The notes: a model not told the origin generated them from the sequence alone. 64,000 nucleotides of DNA from Mycolicibacterium malmesburyense (GCF_001050015.1 NZ_CVTB01000188.1:5271-69270); one strand, 5' to 3'; counted from the stretch's first letter, positions 15,310-24,052 are shown. Numbers and translations are program-made.

Positions 15310-16770
15310 ATGCCGCCGCAGACCCGCTACGCATCCTGCGACGGGTTGAGTATCGCCTATCAAGTGTTCGGCAAGGGTCCGCACGACTTGGTGGTGGTGC
15401 CGGGCTTCCTCTGGCCCATCGAGCAGCTCTGGGCCCAGCCCGGCTATCACCGACTGATGGGGGCCCTCGCCGACTTCGCCAGGGTGATCGTCTACGACAA
15501 GCGGGGCACCGGCATGTCGGACCCGGTGTCCGCGGCGCCCTCACTGGACGAGCGCATGGAGGACGTCGTCACCGTGATGAGCGCTGCCGGATCGGACCGG
15601 GCGACCATCTTCGGTGTCTCGGAGGGTGGGCCCATCGGAGTGGTGCTTGCCGCGAGCCATCCCGAACGCGTAGAGGGACTGATCACCTATGGCGCGTTCG
15701 TCTGTGGGTTGGATCGTGCCGATGCGCCCGGTGGGGAACGCGCCGCAAGGTCTTGGACGCAGATCATGGCCAATATCAACAACCACTGGGGGGAAGGCAA
15801 GAACGTCGAGTGGCTGTCGCCCAGCATCGACAGCCCAGCGGTGCGCCGAACTGCTGGGGTGGTGGAACGGGTCGCGATGAGCCCCTCGATGGCACGTGCG
15901 AACATGTCCGCGAACTTCGCGATCGACGTACGCCCGATCCTGCCCTCGGTGCGTGTGCCCACGCTGGTCTTACATCGCCGCGGCGATGTACTCCCGATCG
16001 AACAGGGCCGGTTCCTCGCCGCCCATGTTGCCGGCGCGAGGTTCGTCGAATTGGAGGGGCGCGATCATTTTCCGATTGCGGGAGATGTCGACGCGATCGT
16101 CGGGGAGATCGAAGAATTCATCACCGGCACTCGCGCCCCGCACGCAACCGACAGCGTGCTGGCCACCATACTGTTCACCGACATCGTCGGCTCGACCGAG
16201 CGCGCGGCCGCGCTCGGAGACAGTGCGTGGCATGCGGTCCTTCGAGAGCACGATGATATTGTCCGCAAACACCTTTCGGCTTACGACGGGCGAGAGGTGA
16301 AGACCATGGGCGACGGTTTCCTTGCGACGTTCGATCGCCCCGTCCGAGCGGTTCGTTGCGCCACTCGCATCGCCGCCGACGCGGCCGAACTCGGCCTCAG
16401 CGTCCGTGCAGGTCTGCACACAGGTGAGTGCGAGCGACGCGGTCATGATGTGAGCGGACTGGCGGTGCACATCGGAGCGCGGATCGGCGCACTCGCTGAG
16501 GCGGACGAAGTGCTCGTGTCCGGAACCGTCCGCGACCTGCTCCTCGGTTCGGAGATCCAGTTCGTCGACCGTGGCCGGCATACCCTCAAAGGCGTTCCCG
16601 GCGAATGGGATTTGTTCGCCGTCGCTGGCACGGCGCGCAAACCGGTGGACAACTCGACCTCGAGCGCGTCCTTCGGTGATCGTGCCCTGGCGGCCGGTGT
16701 CAAACGCATGCCCGCCGTTGGACGGATGTTCATGCGGATGTCGCTCCGGGGTCGCAAGCCGCCCCCCTGA
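15310..16770 (+). CDS. Alpha/beta hydrolase fused to a class III nucleotidyl cyclase (LipJ/Rv1900c type)
   Basis: A 486-residue fusion. Residues ~1-275 form an alpha/beta hydrolase with nucleophile Ser in FGVSEGGPIGV and a candidate catalytic His in EGRDHFPIAGD. Residues ~285-445 form a class III cyclase domain beginning ATILFTDIVGSTERA (first metal Asp), then REVKTMGDGFLATF (substrate-type Lys and second metal Asp). In the transition-state region the usual Asn is His (LAVHIGARIGAL), while the Arg is kept. The same non-canonical His is what I recall for Rv1900c (LipJ). Activity is therefore likely low or atypical. Converges on the WS/DGAT gene with a 10-bp gap. Confidence 0.88.
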   Translation: MPPQTRYASCDGLSIAYQVFGKGPHDLVVVPGFLWPIEQLWAQPGYHRLMGALADFARVIVYDKRGTGMSDPVSAAPSLDERMEDVVTVMSAAGSDRATIFGVSEGGPIGVVLAASHPERVEGLITYGAFVCGLDRADAPGGERAARSWTQIMANINNHWGEGKNVEWLSPSIDSPAVRRTAGVVERVAMSPSMARANMSANFAIDVRPILPSVRVPTLVLHRRGDVLPIEQGRFLAAHVAGARFVELEGRDHFPIAGDVDAIVGEIEEFITGTRAPHATDSVLATILFTDIVGSTERAAALGDSAWHAVLREHDDIVRKHLSAYDGREVKTMGDGFLATFDRPVRAVRCATRIAADAAELGLSVRAGLHTGECERRGHDVSGLAVHIGARIGALAEADEVLVSGTVRDLLLGSEIQFVDRGRHTLKGVPGEWDLFAVAGTARKPVDNSTSSASFGDRALAAGVKRMPAVGRMFMRMSLRGRKPPP

Positions 16771-16780
16771 CCGGCCGACG

Positions 16781-18199
16781 CTACTGTGCCATAGCGCTCT
16801 CGACCACCGTCAAGGCGCTGGAAAGCCCTGCTGCCCCGCGGATTTCGACGAAGGCGTCGATCATGGCGTCGGTCAGCTCGTGCGGATCGTCGAGCGTGGC
16901 GCCGTCGGACAACACCGAGATGTTGAGCTGGTCGACGTAGCTCCACACCGTGATGTTCAGCCCGCTGCCGGTGGTGAGCGGACCGACGGAGTAGATCTCG
17001 GTGACCAGCGCGCCGCCCACCCGGCCCGGCTGTCGAGGCCCTGGCACGTTCGAGATCGGCAAGTTCAAAATCTTGTTCTGGCCGTCCTTTTCGGCCAGCC
17101 AGTGGAACAGCCGCTCGGCGGGCCGCGGCGGGAAGTAGGCCGACCATCGGCTGACCAACTCCGGCCCCATCAGGTGATGGGTCTCCTTGGCCTCCACCGC
17201 GGCGTCGTGCACCGCACGCACCCGCTCCAGCGGGTCCTCGAGCTGGACGGGGACGGTCATCATGACCCCGGTGAAGTAGTTGCCCGAGATCCGGTCGGGC
17301 GAGAAGTCGAAACTGACTGGGACAGAGGCCAACAGCGGATGATCGGCACGTCCGTCGTACTTCAGGGAGAGCTCGCGCAGCGCGCCAGCCGCGAGCGAGA
17401 GCACCATGTCGTTGATCGTGACGCCCAGATGCTTGGCCGTCTCCTTGACATCGGCGAGCGCCAGGGTGGCGGTGGCGAATTTGCGTTGCGCGTCGACGCG
17501 GTGGTTCATGAACGACGGTGGCGGGGTGAACGGCCGCGTGAGTTCGGGTGAGAGCTTCTTGGCGCTCTTGCGCACCCGTTGGATGCCCTGCGCCGTGTAG
17601 CGCATGACCCCCGGTAGCCGACCGATCTGACGCATGTGGTCGGCGAACGCGGTCCGCACCAACTCCGCCTTGCCGGGAGGCGGATCCGTTGCGTACGAAT
17701 CGCGTTCGGCCTGCGGACCCTGCTGCAGGTCCATGCCGCGGGCCAGAAGGTTCGCCGACGCGACCCCGTCGGCGAGGGCGTGGTGGATCTTGCCCAGCAC
17801 CGCGATACGCCCGTTGGCCAGGCCCTCGATGAAGTACATCTCCCACAGCGGCCTGGTCCGATCCAGCGGGGTGCTGGCTATCTGACCGATCGCTTCGTCG
17901 AGCTGGCGACGCCCGCCGGGGCTCTCCACCCGCCACGGCCGTACGTGGTACTCGAGGTCGACCTCGCAGTTCTCCCGCCACATCGGGTGGTGGAACTTGA
18001 ACGGGATGTCGACCAGCTCGTAGCGGAACGGATCGAGCTTGTAGAGCCGTCCGTGGATGACGCGACGGAACTCGTCGATGCCGAACGGCCGGTCACCCAG
18101 TTCGGAGAGGTCGATGACGGCCAGCTTGAGGGTGTGCATGTGCACCGTCGGCGTTTCGGTGTACAGCAGGATCGCGTCCCAGCCGCTGAGCCTCTTCAC
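16781..18199 (-). CDS. Wax ester synthase / diacylglycerol acyltransferase (WS/DGAT), Rv0221-like
   Basis: A 472-residue member of the bacterial WS/DGAT family, which esterifies acyl-CoA with diacylglycerol or fatty alcohols to make storage lipids. The catalytic HHXXXDG motif is seen as KIHHALADGVASANLL; the C-terminal PLISNVPG-type motif appears as NLPISNVPGPRQPG. The N-terminus MKRLSGWDAILLYTETPTVHMHTLK is typical. The GTG at 18199 has a strong GGAGGGGG ribosome site. It lies 27 nt downstream of lipC on the same strand, an operon I recall as conserved in M. tuberculosis (Rv0220-Rv0221). Confidence 0.92.
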   Translation of the reverse strand: MKRLSGWDAILLYTETPTVHMHTLKLAVIDLSELGDRPFGIDEFRRVIHGRLYKLDPFRYELVDIPFKFHHPMWRENCEVDLEYHVRPWRVESPGGRRQLDEAIGQIASTPLDRTRPLWEMYFIEGLANGRIAVLGKIHHALADGVASANLLARGMDLQQGPQAERDSYATDPPPGKAELVRTAFADHMRQIGRLPGVMRYTAQGIQRVRKSAKKLSPELTRPFTPPPSFMNHRVDAQRKFATATLALADVKETAKHLGVTINDMVLSLAAGALRELSLKYDGRADHPLLASVPVSFDFSPDRISGNYFTGVMMTVPVQLEDPLERVRAVHDAAVEAKETHHLMGPELVSRWSAYFPPRPAERLFHWLAEKDGQNKILNLPISNVPGPRQPGRVGGALVTEIYSVGPLTTGSGLNITVWSYVDQLNISVLSDGATLDDPHELTDAMIDAFVEIRGAAGLSSALTVVESAMAQ

Positions 18200-18226
18200 G
18201 TCGCCACCCCCTCCCTCTGGAGGTGC

Positions 18227-19450
18227 CTATATAACCTCTTTGGCCCCGACCAGTGCCCGATTTCGATGAATCTGGTTGAGGAACAATCCTATTGCCGTGG
18301 CGGCCGATCCGGTTCGGGCGCCGTCGGTCATGTCGAACGCATGGCCGGCGCCGGGCAGTTCGATGTAGCTCACCGCCGACCGCGACACCGCCCGCAGGCG
18401 TTCGACGAATGCGCGGGCCTGCGCCACCGGGATGACGCTGTCGCCGGTGCCGTGCACCACCAGGAACGGTGGCGCGTCGGGATGCACCTGAGCGATCGGC
18501 GACGCCTTGCGATAGACGCCGGGTCGCTCGGCGAGCTTGTGCCCGACGACCACACGCTCGAGGAAATCGACGAAGCGCACCCGTTCGACGGTGGACTTGT
18601 CCTCCCAGTCGTAGCGGCCGTAGATCCCGACCACCGCGTCCACCGAGGTGTCTGAGCCCTCCGGCAGCTCGGCCTGCAACTCCGGATCGTTGGCGGTCAG
18701 GCCCGCGAGCGCCGCCAAGTGGCCGCCGGCCGATGTGCCCGCGAGCGCCACGAAGTCCCGGTCACCACCGAACTTGTCGACATTGGCGCGGGCCCACGCG
18801 ATCGCGGTCTTCACGTCGTGGATGTGCGCGGGCCACCGGTGGTGCGGGGCCACGCGGTAGTCGATGGCCAGGCACACCCAGCCCTTCTCGGCGAGGTGCG
18901 ACATCAGGGCATACCCCTGCAGGATCCGGCTGCCGTGTACCCAGGCGCCACCGGGCGCGAAGATCAGCACCGGGGCGGGCTCGGCGGGCAGCTCCTTGGG
19001 CCGCCACACGTCGAGCAGTTGCGACGGCCTGGGCCCATACCGCACGGAGGTGCGGTACACGCTGCGCCGATGTTCGCGCAGCTTCCACAACGGCGGTACC
19101 GGCTCGGGTGCGGGCCACTCGATCGCGAGATCCTTGGCGTTGACGACGCCGCGTAGCGCGGCCTCGGTGACGGCGTTGGTGCTGTCGCGTTCGGACTGCT
19201 TTAGCTCGGTGTCGCCCGGGCTAAGCCAGGACTTCACCGTCGCGCCCAGGAAATCGGGCAGATGGCGGGCACCCCATACGCTCACCGCGGTCGCAGTGCC
19301 CAACGGCTCTAGATGCTTTCCAATGACGGGCAGCGAAGCCGAGGCGACGCTCATCGCCAGCATGTAGTCGGAGGGGCCGGCGTTCAGCAACCATCGCGCG
19401 CGTGTCCAGAAAGTCGGACCTGGGTATCGGGCATCCGGTCGCACCGTCAT
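18227..19450 (-). CDS. lipC: LipC-type esterase
   Basis: A 407-residue alpha/beta hydrolase corresponding to M. tuberculosis LipC (Rv0220), a surface-associated esterase for short-chain esters. The oxyanion motif is FAPGGAWVHGS, nucleophile Ser in AGTSAGGHLAALAG, Asp in LVVHGTGDSVIP and His in PGAGHAFD. A mildly hydrophobic N-terminal region (about residues 20-70) precedes the catalytic domain, with no clean cleavable signal peptide. It is the first gene of an operon with the WS/DGAT. The 150-bp gap to the divergent fadE contains GACAA-C-TTGTC near 19485. It is paralogous to the gene at 13952. Confidence 0.88.
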   Translation of the reverse strand: MTVRPDARYPGPTFWTRARWLLNAGPSDYMLAMSVASASLPVIGKHLEPLGTATAVSVWGARHLPDFLGATVKSWLSPGDTELKQSERDSTNAVTEAALRGVVNAKDLAIEWPAPEPVPPLWKLREHRRSVYRTSVRYGPRPSQLLDVWRPKELPAEPAPVLIFAPGGAWVHGSRILQGYALMSHLAEKGWVCLAIDYRVAPHHRWPAHIHDVKTAIAWARANVDKFGGDRDFVALAGTSAGGHLAALAGLTANDPELQAELPEGSDTSVDAVVGIYGRYDWEDKSTVERVRFVDFLERVVVGHKLAERPGVYRKASPIAQVHPDAPPFLVVHGTGDSVIPVAQARAFVERLRAVSRSAVSYIELPGAGHAFDMTDGARTGSAATAIGLFLNQIHRNRALVGAKEVI

Positions 19451-19600
19451 TGCGCGACTGTACCGCGGGGCTCGTTAGGTGTTGGACAACTTGTCGAAGT
19501 GTCTACCGAGCACATTTCGGCATCCCCGGCACCTATACCGTGACCTGCGCAGATGGTCTAGCGTGACTTGCCGACCGTCAACTTCGAAGAGGACGTTTCC

Positions 19601-21769
19601 GTGACCAAGTCAGCGCTCGCCATCACCGAAGAACACATCGACCTCGCCGATGCGGCGTTCGGCCAGCTCAACCGGGTGAACAGCCGCGCCGCCGCCCGTT
19701 CGACCCTGGAGGGCGGGCCGTCGCATCCCGCCGAGATCTGGTCGGCCGCGGCGGGCCTGGGCTGGACGGGTCTGGCCATCGCCGAGGAGCACGGCGGATC
19801 CGGGTTCGGGCTCGCGGAGTTGGCCGTGGTGCTCGAGGCCCAGGGCCGCGAGCTGTGCCCGGGCCCGTTCCTGCCCACGGTGGCCGCGGCCGTGGTGATC
19901 GACCGCTGCGCACCCGATTCCCTTCGCGCGGAACTGCTTCCGGGTCTGGCCGACGGCAGCACGGTCGGTGCGCTCGCGGTGTCGGGCAGCGTGGCGATCG
20001 GATCCGACCTCACCATCACCGGCGAGAGTCCCGCGGTGCTCGGCGCACCGGACGCGAACCTGCTCGTCGTGGTCGCCGGCGACGACGCCGTCGTGGTCGA
20101 TCCCGCGACCGACGGCGTCACGATCACCCCGCTCGAGGCGATGGACACCTCCCGCAGCCTCGGCGCGGTCGCACTGAGCGGGGTGACGGTGCCCGAAGAC
20201 CGTGTGCTGCGCGGTGCGGCGCGTAAGGCGCACACGGTGTTTCGCATCCTCGCGTCCGCAGAGGCGGTCGGCGTGAGTTGGGCCACCATGGAGATGGCCG
20301 TCGAATACGCCAAGGTTCGCGAGCAGTTCGGCCGGACGATCGGGACGTTCCAGGCCGTCAAGCACCACGCGGCGAACATGCTCGTCAACGCCGAGGTGAC
20401 CACGGCCGCCACGTGGGACGCCGCCCGCGCCGACGACCTGGACAGCGCGTGGTTCGCCGCCGCGGTCGCCGCCTCGCACGCGATCCGCACGCAGATCTTC
20501 AACGCGCAGAACAACATTCAGTTACACGGCGGCATCGGCTTCACGTGGGAGCACGATGCCCACCTGTATCTGCGACGGGCCCGCACACTCGCGGCGCTGA
20601 TGTCCGAGGCGGGTGATCCGCTGCTGGACGTCGTGGAGGCGCAGCGCAGCGGCCAGGCGCACGGCGCCTCGTTCACGCTGCCGCCCGAGGCGGAGCAGTT
20701 CCGTGAGCAGGCTCGTGAGGCCGTCGCGAAGCTGCGCTCCCTTCCGGCCGAGCAGCAGCGCGACTTCCTGGTCGACTCCGGCTACCTGGTGCCGCACTGG
20801 CCCAAGCCGTGGGGCCGCGGCGCGGAGGTGCTCGAGCAGTTGGTCATCGAAGAGGAGTTCGCCGGCGTCGAACGCCCCGACCTGGGCATCACCGGTTGGG
20901 TCACGCTGACCATCGCCCAGGCGGGCACCGACAACCAGCGCGAGCGCTGGGTCGAACCGGTGCTGCGCGGCGAGGTGATGTGGTGCCAGCTGTTCTCCGA
21001 ACCCGGTGCGGGCTCCGACGCCGCCGCGGTGCGCACATCGGCGAAGAAGGTGGACGGCGGCTGGCGGGTGACCGGCCAGAAGGTGTGGACCAGCCTGGCC
21101 CACCAGTGTCAGTGGGGTCTGGCCACCGTCCGCACCGATCCCGACGCCCCCAAGCACGCAGGCGTGACGATGATGGCCATCGACATGAAAGCGCCCGGCG
21201 TGACCGTGAATCCGCTCCGCGGGCTGACCGGGCACGCACACTTCAACGAGGTGTTCTTCGACGACGTCTTCGTCCCGGACACCGACGTCGTGGGCGACGT
21301 GAACAAGGGCTGGCTGGTGGCCCGCGCGACGCTGGGCAACGAACGCATCTCGATCGGCGGCGGATCCGGCGGCACAACCGGTTTCACCGCGGCCGATCTC
21401 GTCAAGCTGCTCGACAACGCACCGGCCGAGACGAGCGCGACGTATCTTCGGCGGGCCGGCGAGGTGATCGCCGAGACACACACGCTGCGGCTGCTGAACC
21501 TGCGGCGAGTGACCCGGGCGATCGCGGGGTCGGAGCCGGGGCCCGAGGGCAACGTGACCAAACTGCTGGTGGCCGAGTCGGGGCAGCGGTTGACCGAATT
21601 GGCCATGGAGTTGGCGGGGTCGGCGGCCGTCGTGGGGCAGACCCCGACGCTCACGCAGGCCTACCTCGGCAACCGAGCCATGACGATCGCCGGCGGCACG
21701 TCGGAGATCACGCGCAACACGATCGCCGAGCGCATCCTCGGCCTGCCGCGGGACCCACTACTGAAATAG
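19601..21769 (+). CDS. Double-domain acyl-CoA dehydrogenase (FadE6/FadE34 type)
   Basis: A 722-residue protein made of two fused acyl-CoA dehydrogenase units, the architecture of mycobacterial FadE6 and FadE34. The first unit ends in the helix QLHGGIGFTWEHDAHLYLRR. The second begins around residue 360 and has the FAD loop CQLFSEPGAGSDAAAV and the C-terminal MTIAGGTSEITRNTIAERI. The usual YEGT glutamate position reads AGGT, so the catalytic base lies elsewhere, possibly in FTWEHD of the first unit. The GTG at 19601 has a GAAGAGGA ribosome site; a TTG 33 nt upstream is less likely. FadE34-type enzymes act on steroid side chains, but I cannot assign the substrate. Confidence 0.85.
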   Translation: MTKSALAITEEHIDLADAAFGQLNRVNSRAAARSTLEGGPSHPAEIWSAAAGLGWTGLAIAEEHGGSGFGLAELAVVLEAQGRELCPGPFLPTVAAAVVIDRCAPDSLRAELLPGLADGSTVGALAVSGSVAIGSDLTITGESPAVLGAPDANLLVVVAGDDAVVVDPATDGVTITPLEAMDTSRSLGAVALSGVTVPEDRVLRGAARKAHTVFRILASAEAVGVSWATMEMAVEYAKVREQFGRTIGTFQAVKHHAANMLVNAEVTTAATWDAARADDLDSAWFAAAVAASHAIRTQIFNAQNNIQLHGGIGFTWEHDAHLYLRRARTLAALMSEAGDPLLDVVEAQRSGQAHGASFTLPPEAEQFREQAREAVAKLRSLPAEQQRDFLVDSGYLVPHWPKPWGRGAEVLEQLVIEEEFAGVERPDLGITGWVTLTIAQAGTDNQRERWVEPVLRGEVMWCQLFSEPGAGSDAAAVRTSAKKVDGGWRVTGQKVWTSLAHQCQWGLATVRTDPDAPKHAGVTMMAIDMKAPGVTVNPLRGLTGHAHFNEVFFDDVFVPDTDVVGDVNKGWLVARATLGNERISIGGGSGGTTGFTAADLVKLLDNAPAETSATYLRRAGEVIAETHTLRLLNLRRVTRAIAGSEPGPEGNVTKLLVAESGQRLTELAMELAGSAAVVGQTPTLTQAYLGNRAMTIAGGTSEITRNTIAERILGLPRDPLLK

Positions 21770-22204
21770 TCAGGCCAGCAAGGCGATACCGCCGACGATC
21801 AGGCCGATAACCTTCACCAGCTCGAGGGCGACGTAGACATAGTGGACACGCGACCGGCCCGCGGGCTCCTGTCCCGCAGATGTGGCCAGCACGGCGTCTG
21901 AGCGACGGTTCAGTGCGGGCCGCACCGCGATCAGTTGCGCGGCCAGCGTCACGACGACCACACCCACCGCGATGACGGCGACCAGCGACGGCCGAAAGAC
22001 CGCAACCGCGATGACCAAGACCGCGGCCAACGCGACCTCGATGCTGTTGAGCGCGCGGAACACCAACCGCCCGATGCCGAGGCCAACCTGTAGGGAAACC
22101 CCCGGAGCGCGGAACTTCAGCGGGGCCTCGACGAAGGAGATGGCGAGCACCATCCCCAGCCAGACGAAGGTGACGGCGATCGAGATCGCTTGTGCGACAG
22201 ACAT
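21770..22204 (-). CDS. Four-helix integral membrane protein
   Basis: A 144-residue protein from ATG 22204, which overlaps the stop of the upstream HTH gene (TGATG), so translation is coupled. Four hydrophobic segments are visible: AISIAVTFVWLGMVLAISFV, VALAAVLVIAVAVF, LVAVIAVGVVVVTLAAQLIAV, and ALELVKVIGLIVGGIALL. Between spans 3 and 4 is a polar loop. I do not recognise a named family, though the pattern resembles DUF4149-like proteins. It is the last gene of a ferredoxin-HTH-membrane operon and abuts the convergent fadE stop directly. Confidence 0.75.
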   Translation of the reverse strand: MSVAQAISIAVTFVWLGMVLAISFVEAPLKFRAPGVSLQVGLGIGRLVFRALNSIEVALAAVLVIAVAVFRPSLVAVIAVGVVVVTLAAQLIAVRPALNRRSDAVLATSAGQEPAGRSRVHYVYVALELVKVIGLIVGGIALLA

Positions 22205-22845
22205 CAAACTCGCCTCCTCGGCGCCAGATGTGCAACGCAGAGGCCTGGCTCTGCGAACGGGGTCAACTCGTTCACCGTGACCGGGGCGTCCCAGGCCGCG
22301 AGCGCACCCTGCATGAGACCCAGATGCACGGGACAGATGACGTCTCTGCGGTCATCCGCGAGCTCCAGAAACGGGCAGTTGCGTAGGCCGATCTCGGCGC
22401 CGGCCGAACGCTTTTCGGGGGCGAAGCCCATCGCGTCGAGCAGGTCGGTCAACCGGCCGACGGCCCGACCTCGGTCACGGACCAGACCGGCGCCGCCTGC
22501 GGACACCTCGGCCTCGGCCCAGGCGCGACCCGCGGCGACGGCCCCCGCTCGCGGATTGCGCTGGCGGGCGAGGGCGTCGGCGAGGACACCCGCGAGCATC
22601 CGGTAGTCACGGGGGCCGTCGGGGTCCATTCCGGTCGGCGCCTGGAACATCAGCGGCGGCCTGCCCGGCTTGGCGCGACCGGGCTTGACCGTTTCGACGC
22701 GTCCACGCTTGGCCAGCGCTTCGAGATGAAAGCGCGCGGTGTTCGGATGCACCGACAGCCGCTCGGCCACCTCGTTTATGGTCATGGGCCTGCCCGCGGC
22801 ACGCAGCGCGGTCAGGACCTCGTCACGGCGGGCCCTCGTCACCAT
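22204..22845 (-). CDS. Winged-helix regulator with a C-terminal three-cysteine motif (SufR/ArsR-like)
   Basis: A 213-residue regulator. The N-terminus is a winged helix (DEVLTALRAAGRPMTINEVAERLSVHPNTARFHLEAL) of the kind in SufR/ArsR relatives. The C-terminal half carries three cysteines in a SufR-like arrangement: NCPFLEL, VICPVHLG and PGLCVAH. This suggests iron-sulfur cluster or metal binding, which is inference; the Cys count is one short of the four in canonical SufR. It lies between a 3Fe-4S-type ferredoxin gene (10-nt gap) and a membrane protein gene (overlap), and probably regulates this operon through the palindrome at 23079-23102. Confidence 0.8.
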   Translation of the reverse strand: MVTRARRDEVLTALRAAGRPMTINEVAERLSVHPNTARFHLEALAKRGRVETVKPGRAKPGRPPLMFQAPTGMDPDGPRDYRMLAGVLADALARQRNPRAGAVAAGRAWAEAEVSAGGAGLVRDRGRAVGRLTDLLDAMGFAPEKRSAGAEIGLRNCPFLELADDRRDVICPVHLGLMQGALAAWDAPVTVNELTPFAEPGLCVAHLAPRRRV

Positions 22846-22855
22846 CGCCGAACCC

Positions 22856-23047
22856 TCAATCCGCCCGGGACAGTGCCGCGCGCGGACACTCCGCGATCGC
22901 CTTCTCGGCGTCCGCCTCCGATTCGACAGGCACCGGGTCGGCGGTCACCACGGCGTACTCGTCATCGTCGAGTGCGAACACGTCGGGCGCGTACTTCACA
23001 CACAGCGCGTTTCCCTCACATCGATCGCGGTCCACCACGACGCGCAT
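22856..23047 (-). CDS. 3Fe-4S-type ferredoxin
   Basis: A 63-residue single-cluster ferredoxin. The cluster motif is CEGNALC (Cys-X5-Cys, the middle cysteine of a 4Fe-4S motif being absent) with the last Cys in AIAECPRAAL, the pattern of the Streptomyces/mycobacterial ferredoxins that pass electrons to cytochromes P450. No P450 gene is in the window, so the partner is elsewhere or is another oxidoreductase. It is the first gene of the operon with the three-Cys regulator and the membrane protein. The palindrome lies 32 bp upstream. Confidence 0.88.
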   Translation of the reverse strand: MRVVVDRDRCEGNALCVKYAPDVFALDDDEYAVVTADPVPVESEADAEKAIAECPRAALSRAD

Positions 23048-23078
23048 GGCGCCTCCTCACCTCGGAACGACGCGGCCA

Positions 23079-23102
23079 ATTTTATACAGGTTGAATTGTA
23101 TA
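23079..23102. promoter_or_regulatory. Operator-like palindrome between ferredoxin operon and lipase gene
   Basis: TTTATACA and TGTATAAA are perfect 8-bp arms around an 8-bp spacer. It sits between the divergent starts at 23047 and 23152 and is strikingly AT-rich for this genome. It is a good candidate site for the three-Cys winged-helix regulator encoded in the operon. Either or both genes could be controlled. Confidence 0.6.
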
Positions 23103-23151
23103 AACAACGGTCGTCGGCCGGCGCCAGGCCCGATGAAGTAATACTTAGCGG

Positions 23152-24051
23152 ATGCCCACCCCCTTCCATCCGGAACTGCGCCGCGTCGCCCGCCTCACCC
23201 CCAAACAGGTCATCACGCCGGTGACATTGCCGATGGTCCGAATGGTCACGCGGCGAATGTGGCGCCGGGTGCCGCGCGACGTCGACGCCCTGACCCTGCC
23301 CTCGGGTGTCGACGTCTGGTTGTACCGGCCTCCGGGAGCGACGGGAAAGAACCCGGCGCTGCTGTGGATTCACGGCGGGGGTTACGTCATCGGACACCCC
23401 GGGCAGGACGACCGGCTGTGCCGGCGATTCGCACAGCGCCTCGGCATCACGGTCGCTTCGGTCGATTACCGGCTCGCGCCCGAACACCCCTACCCGGCGG
23501 GACTGGACGACTGCTATTCGGCGCTGACCTGGCTGGCGGAGTTGCCGTGGGTGGACGCCGACCGCGTCGCGATCGGAGGCGCCAGCGCGGGAGGCGGGCT
23601 GGCGGCGTCGCTGGCGCAGGCGGCCTTGGACCGCGGTGAGGTGGCGCTGGCCGCGCAGTTGCTGGTCTATCCGATGCTCGACGACCGCACCGTCGACCGG
23701 CATGACCTGGAAAAGCCCGGCATTCGCTTCTGGAACAAGTCGAGCAACAAGTTCGGCTGGTCGGTGTATCTCGGCGACGCCGACCCGGCCGTCGCGGTGC
23801 CTGCCCGGCGCGAGAATCTTGCGGGCCTCCCGCCCGCCTGGGTCGGGGTCGGGACGCTCGACCTGTTCCACGACGAGGACCTCGCCTACGCCGAGCGGCT
23901 CAAGGCCGCGGGAGTCCCGTGCGACGTCGAGGTCGTCGAGGGCGCGTTCCACGGATTCGACGGCGTCGCACCGAAAGCCTTTGTGTCGCAGCAGTTCTTC
24001 GACAGCCAATGCGCGATGCTGCAGCGGAATCTCGCCACCGCCGCGGCCTGA
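23152..24051 (+). CDS. lipW: HSL-family esterase, LipW-like
   Basis: A 299-residue alpha/beta hydrolase of the hormone-sensitive lipase (family IV) group. The oxyanion motif is WIHGGGYVIGH, the nucleophile Ser is in GGASAGGGLAASL, the Asp in VGTLDLFHDED and the His in EGAFHGFDG. The length matches LipW (Rv0217c), which occupies the comparable position in M. tuberculosis between lipC and Rv0216. It probably hydrolyses short- to medium-chain esters in the cytosol; no signal peptide is seen. It is divergent from the ferredoxin operon across the palindrome and ends 1 bp from the convergent amidohydrolase stop. Confidence 0.85.
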   Translation: MPTPFHPELRRVARLTPKQVITPVTLPMVRMVTRRMWRRVPRDVDALTLPSGVDVWLYRPPGATGKNPALLWIHGGGYVIGHPGQDDRLCRRFAQRLGITVASVDYRLAPEHPYPAGLDDCYSALTWLAELPWVDADRVAIGGASAGGGLAASLAQAALDRGEVALAAQLLVYPMLDDRTVDRHDLEKPGIRFWNKSSNKFGWSVYLGDADPAVAVPARRENLAGLPPAWVGVGTLDLFHDEDLAYAERLKAAGVPCDVEVVEGAFHGFDGVAPKAFVSQQFFDSQCAMLQRNLATAAA

Positions 24052-24052
24052 G

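Noticed and set aside
13085..15544. 819-codon open frame on the minus strand
   Set aside because: It is antisense to the acyltransferase and alpha/beta hydrolase, which have clear family motifs; the frame encodes Arg/His/Asp-rich sequence typical of high-GC shadows.
19485..19495. GACAA-C-TTGTC palindrome between lipC and fadE
   Set aside because: Only 5-bp arms in a 150-bp gap; too short to call on sequence alone.
19568..19600. TTG at 19568 as start of the double-domain dehydrogenase
   Set aside because: GTG 19601 has a better ribosome site and begins where family similarity (ALAITEEHIDLADAA) starts.
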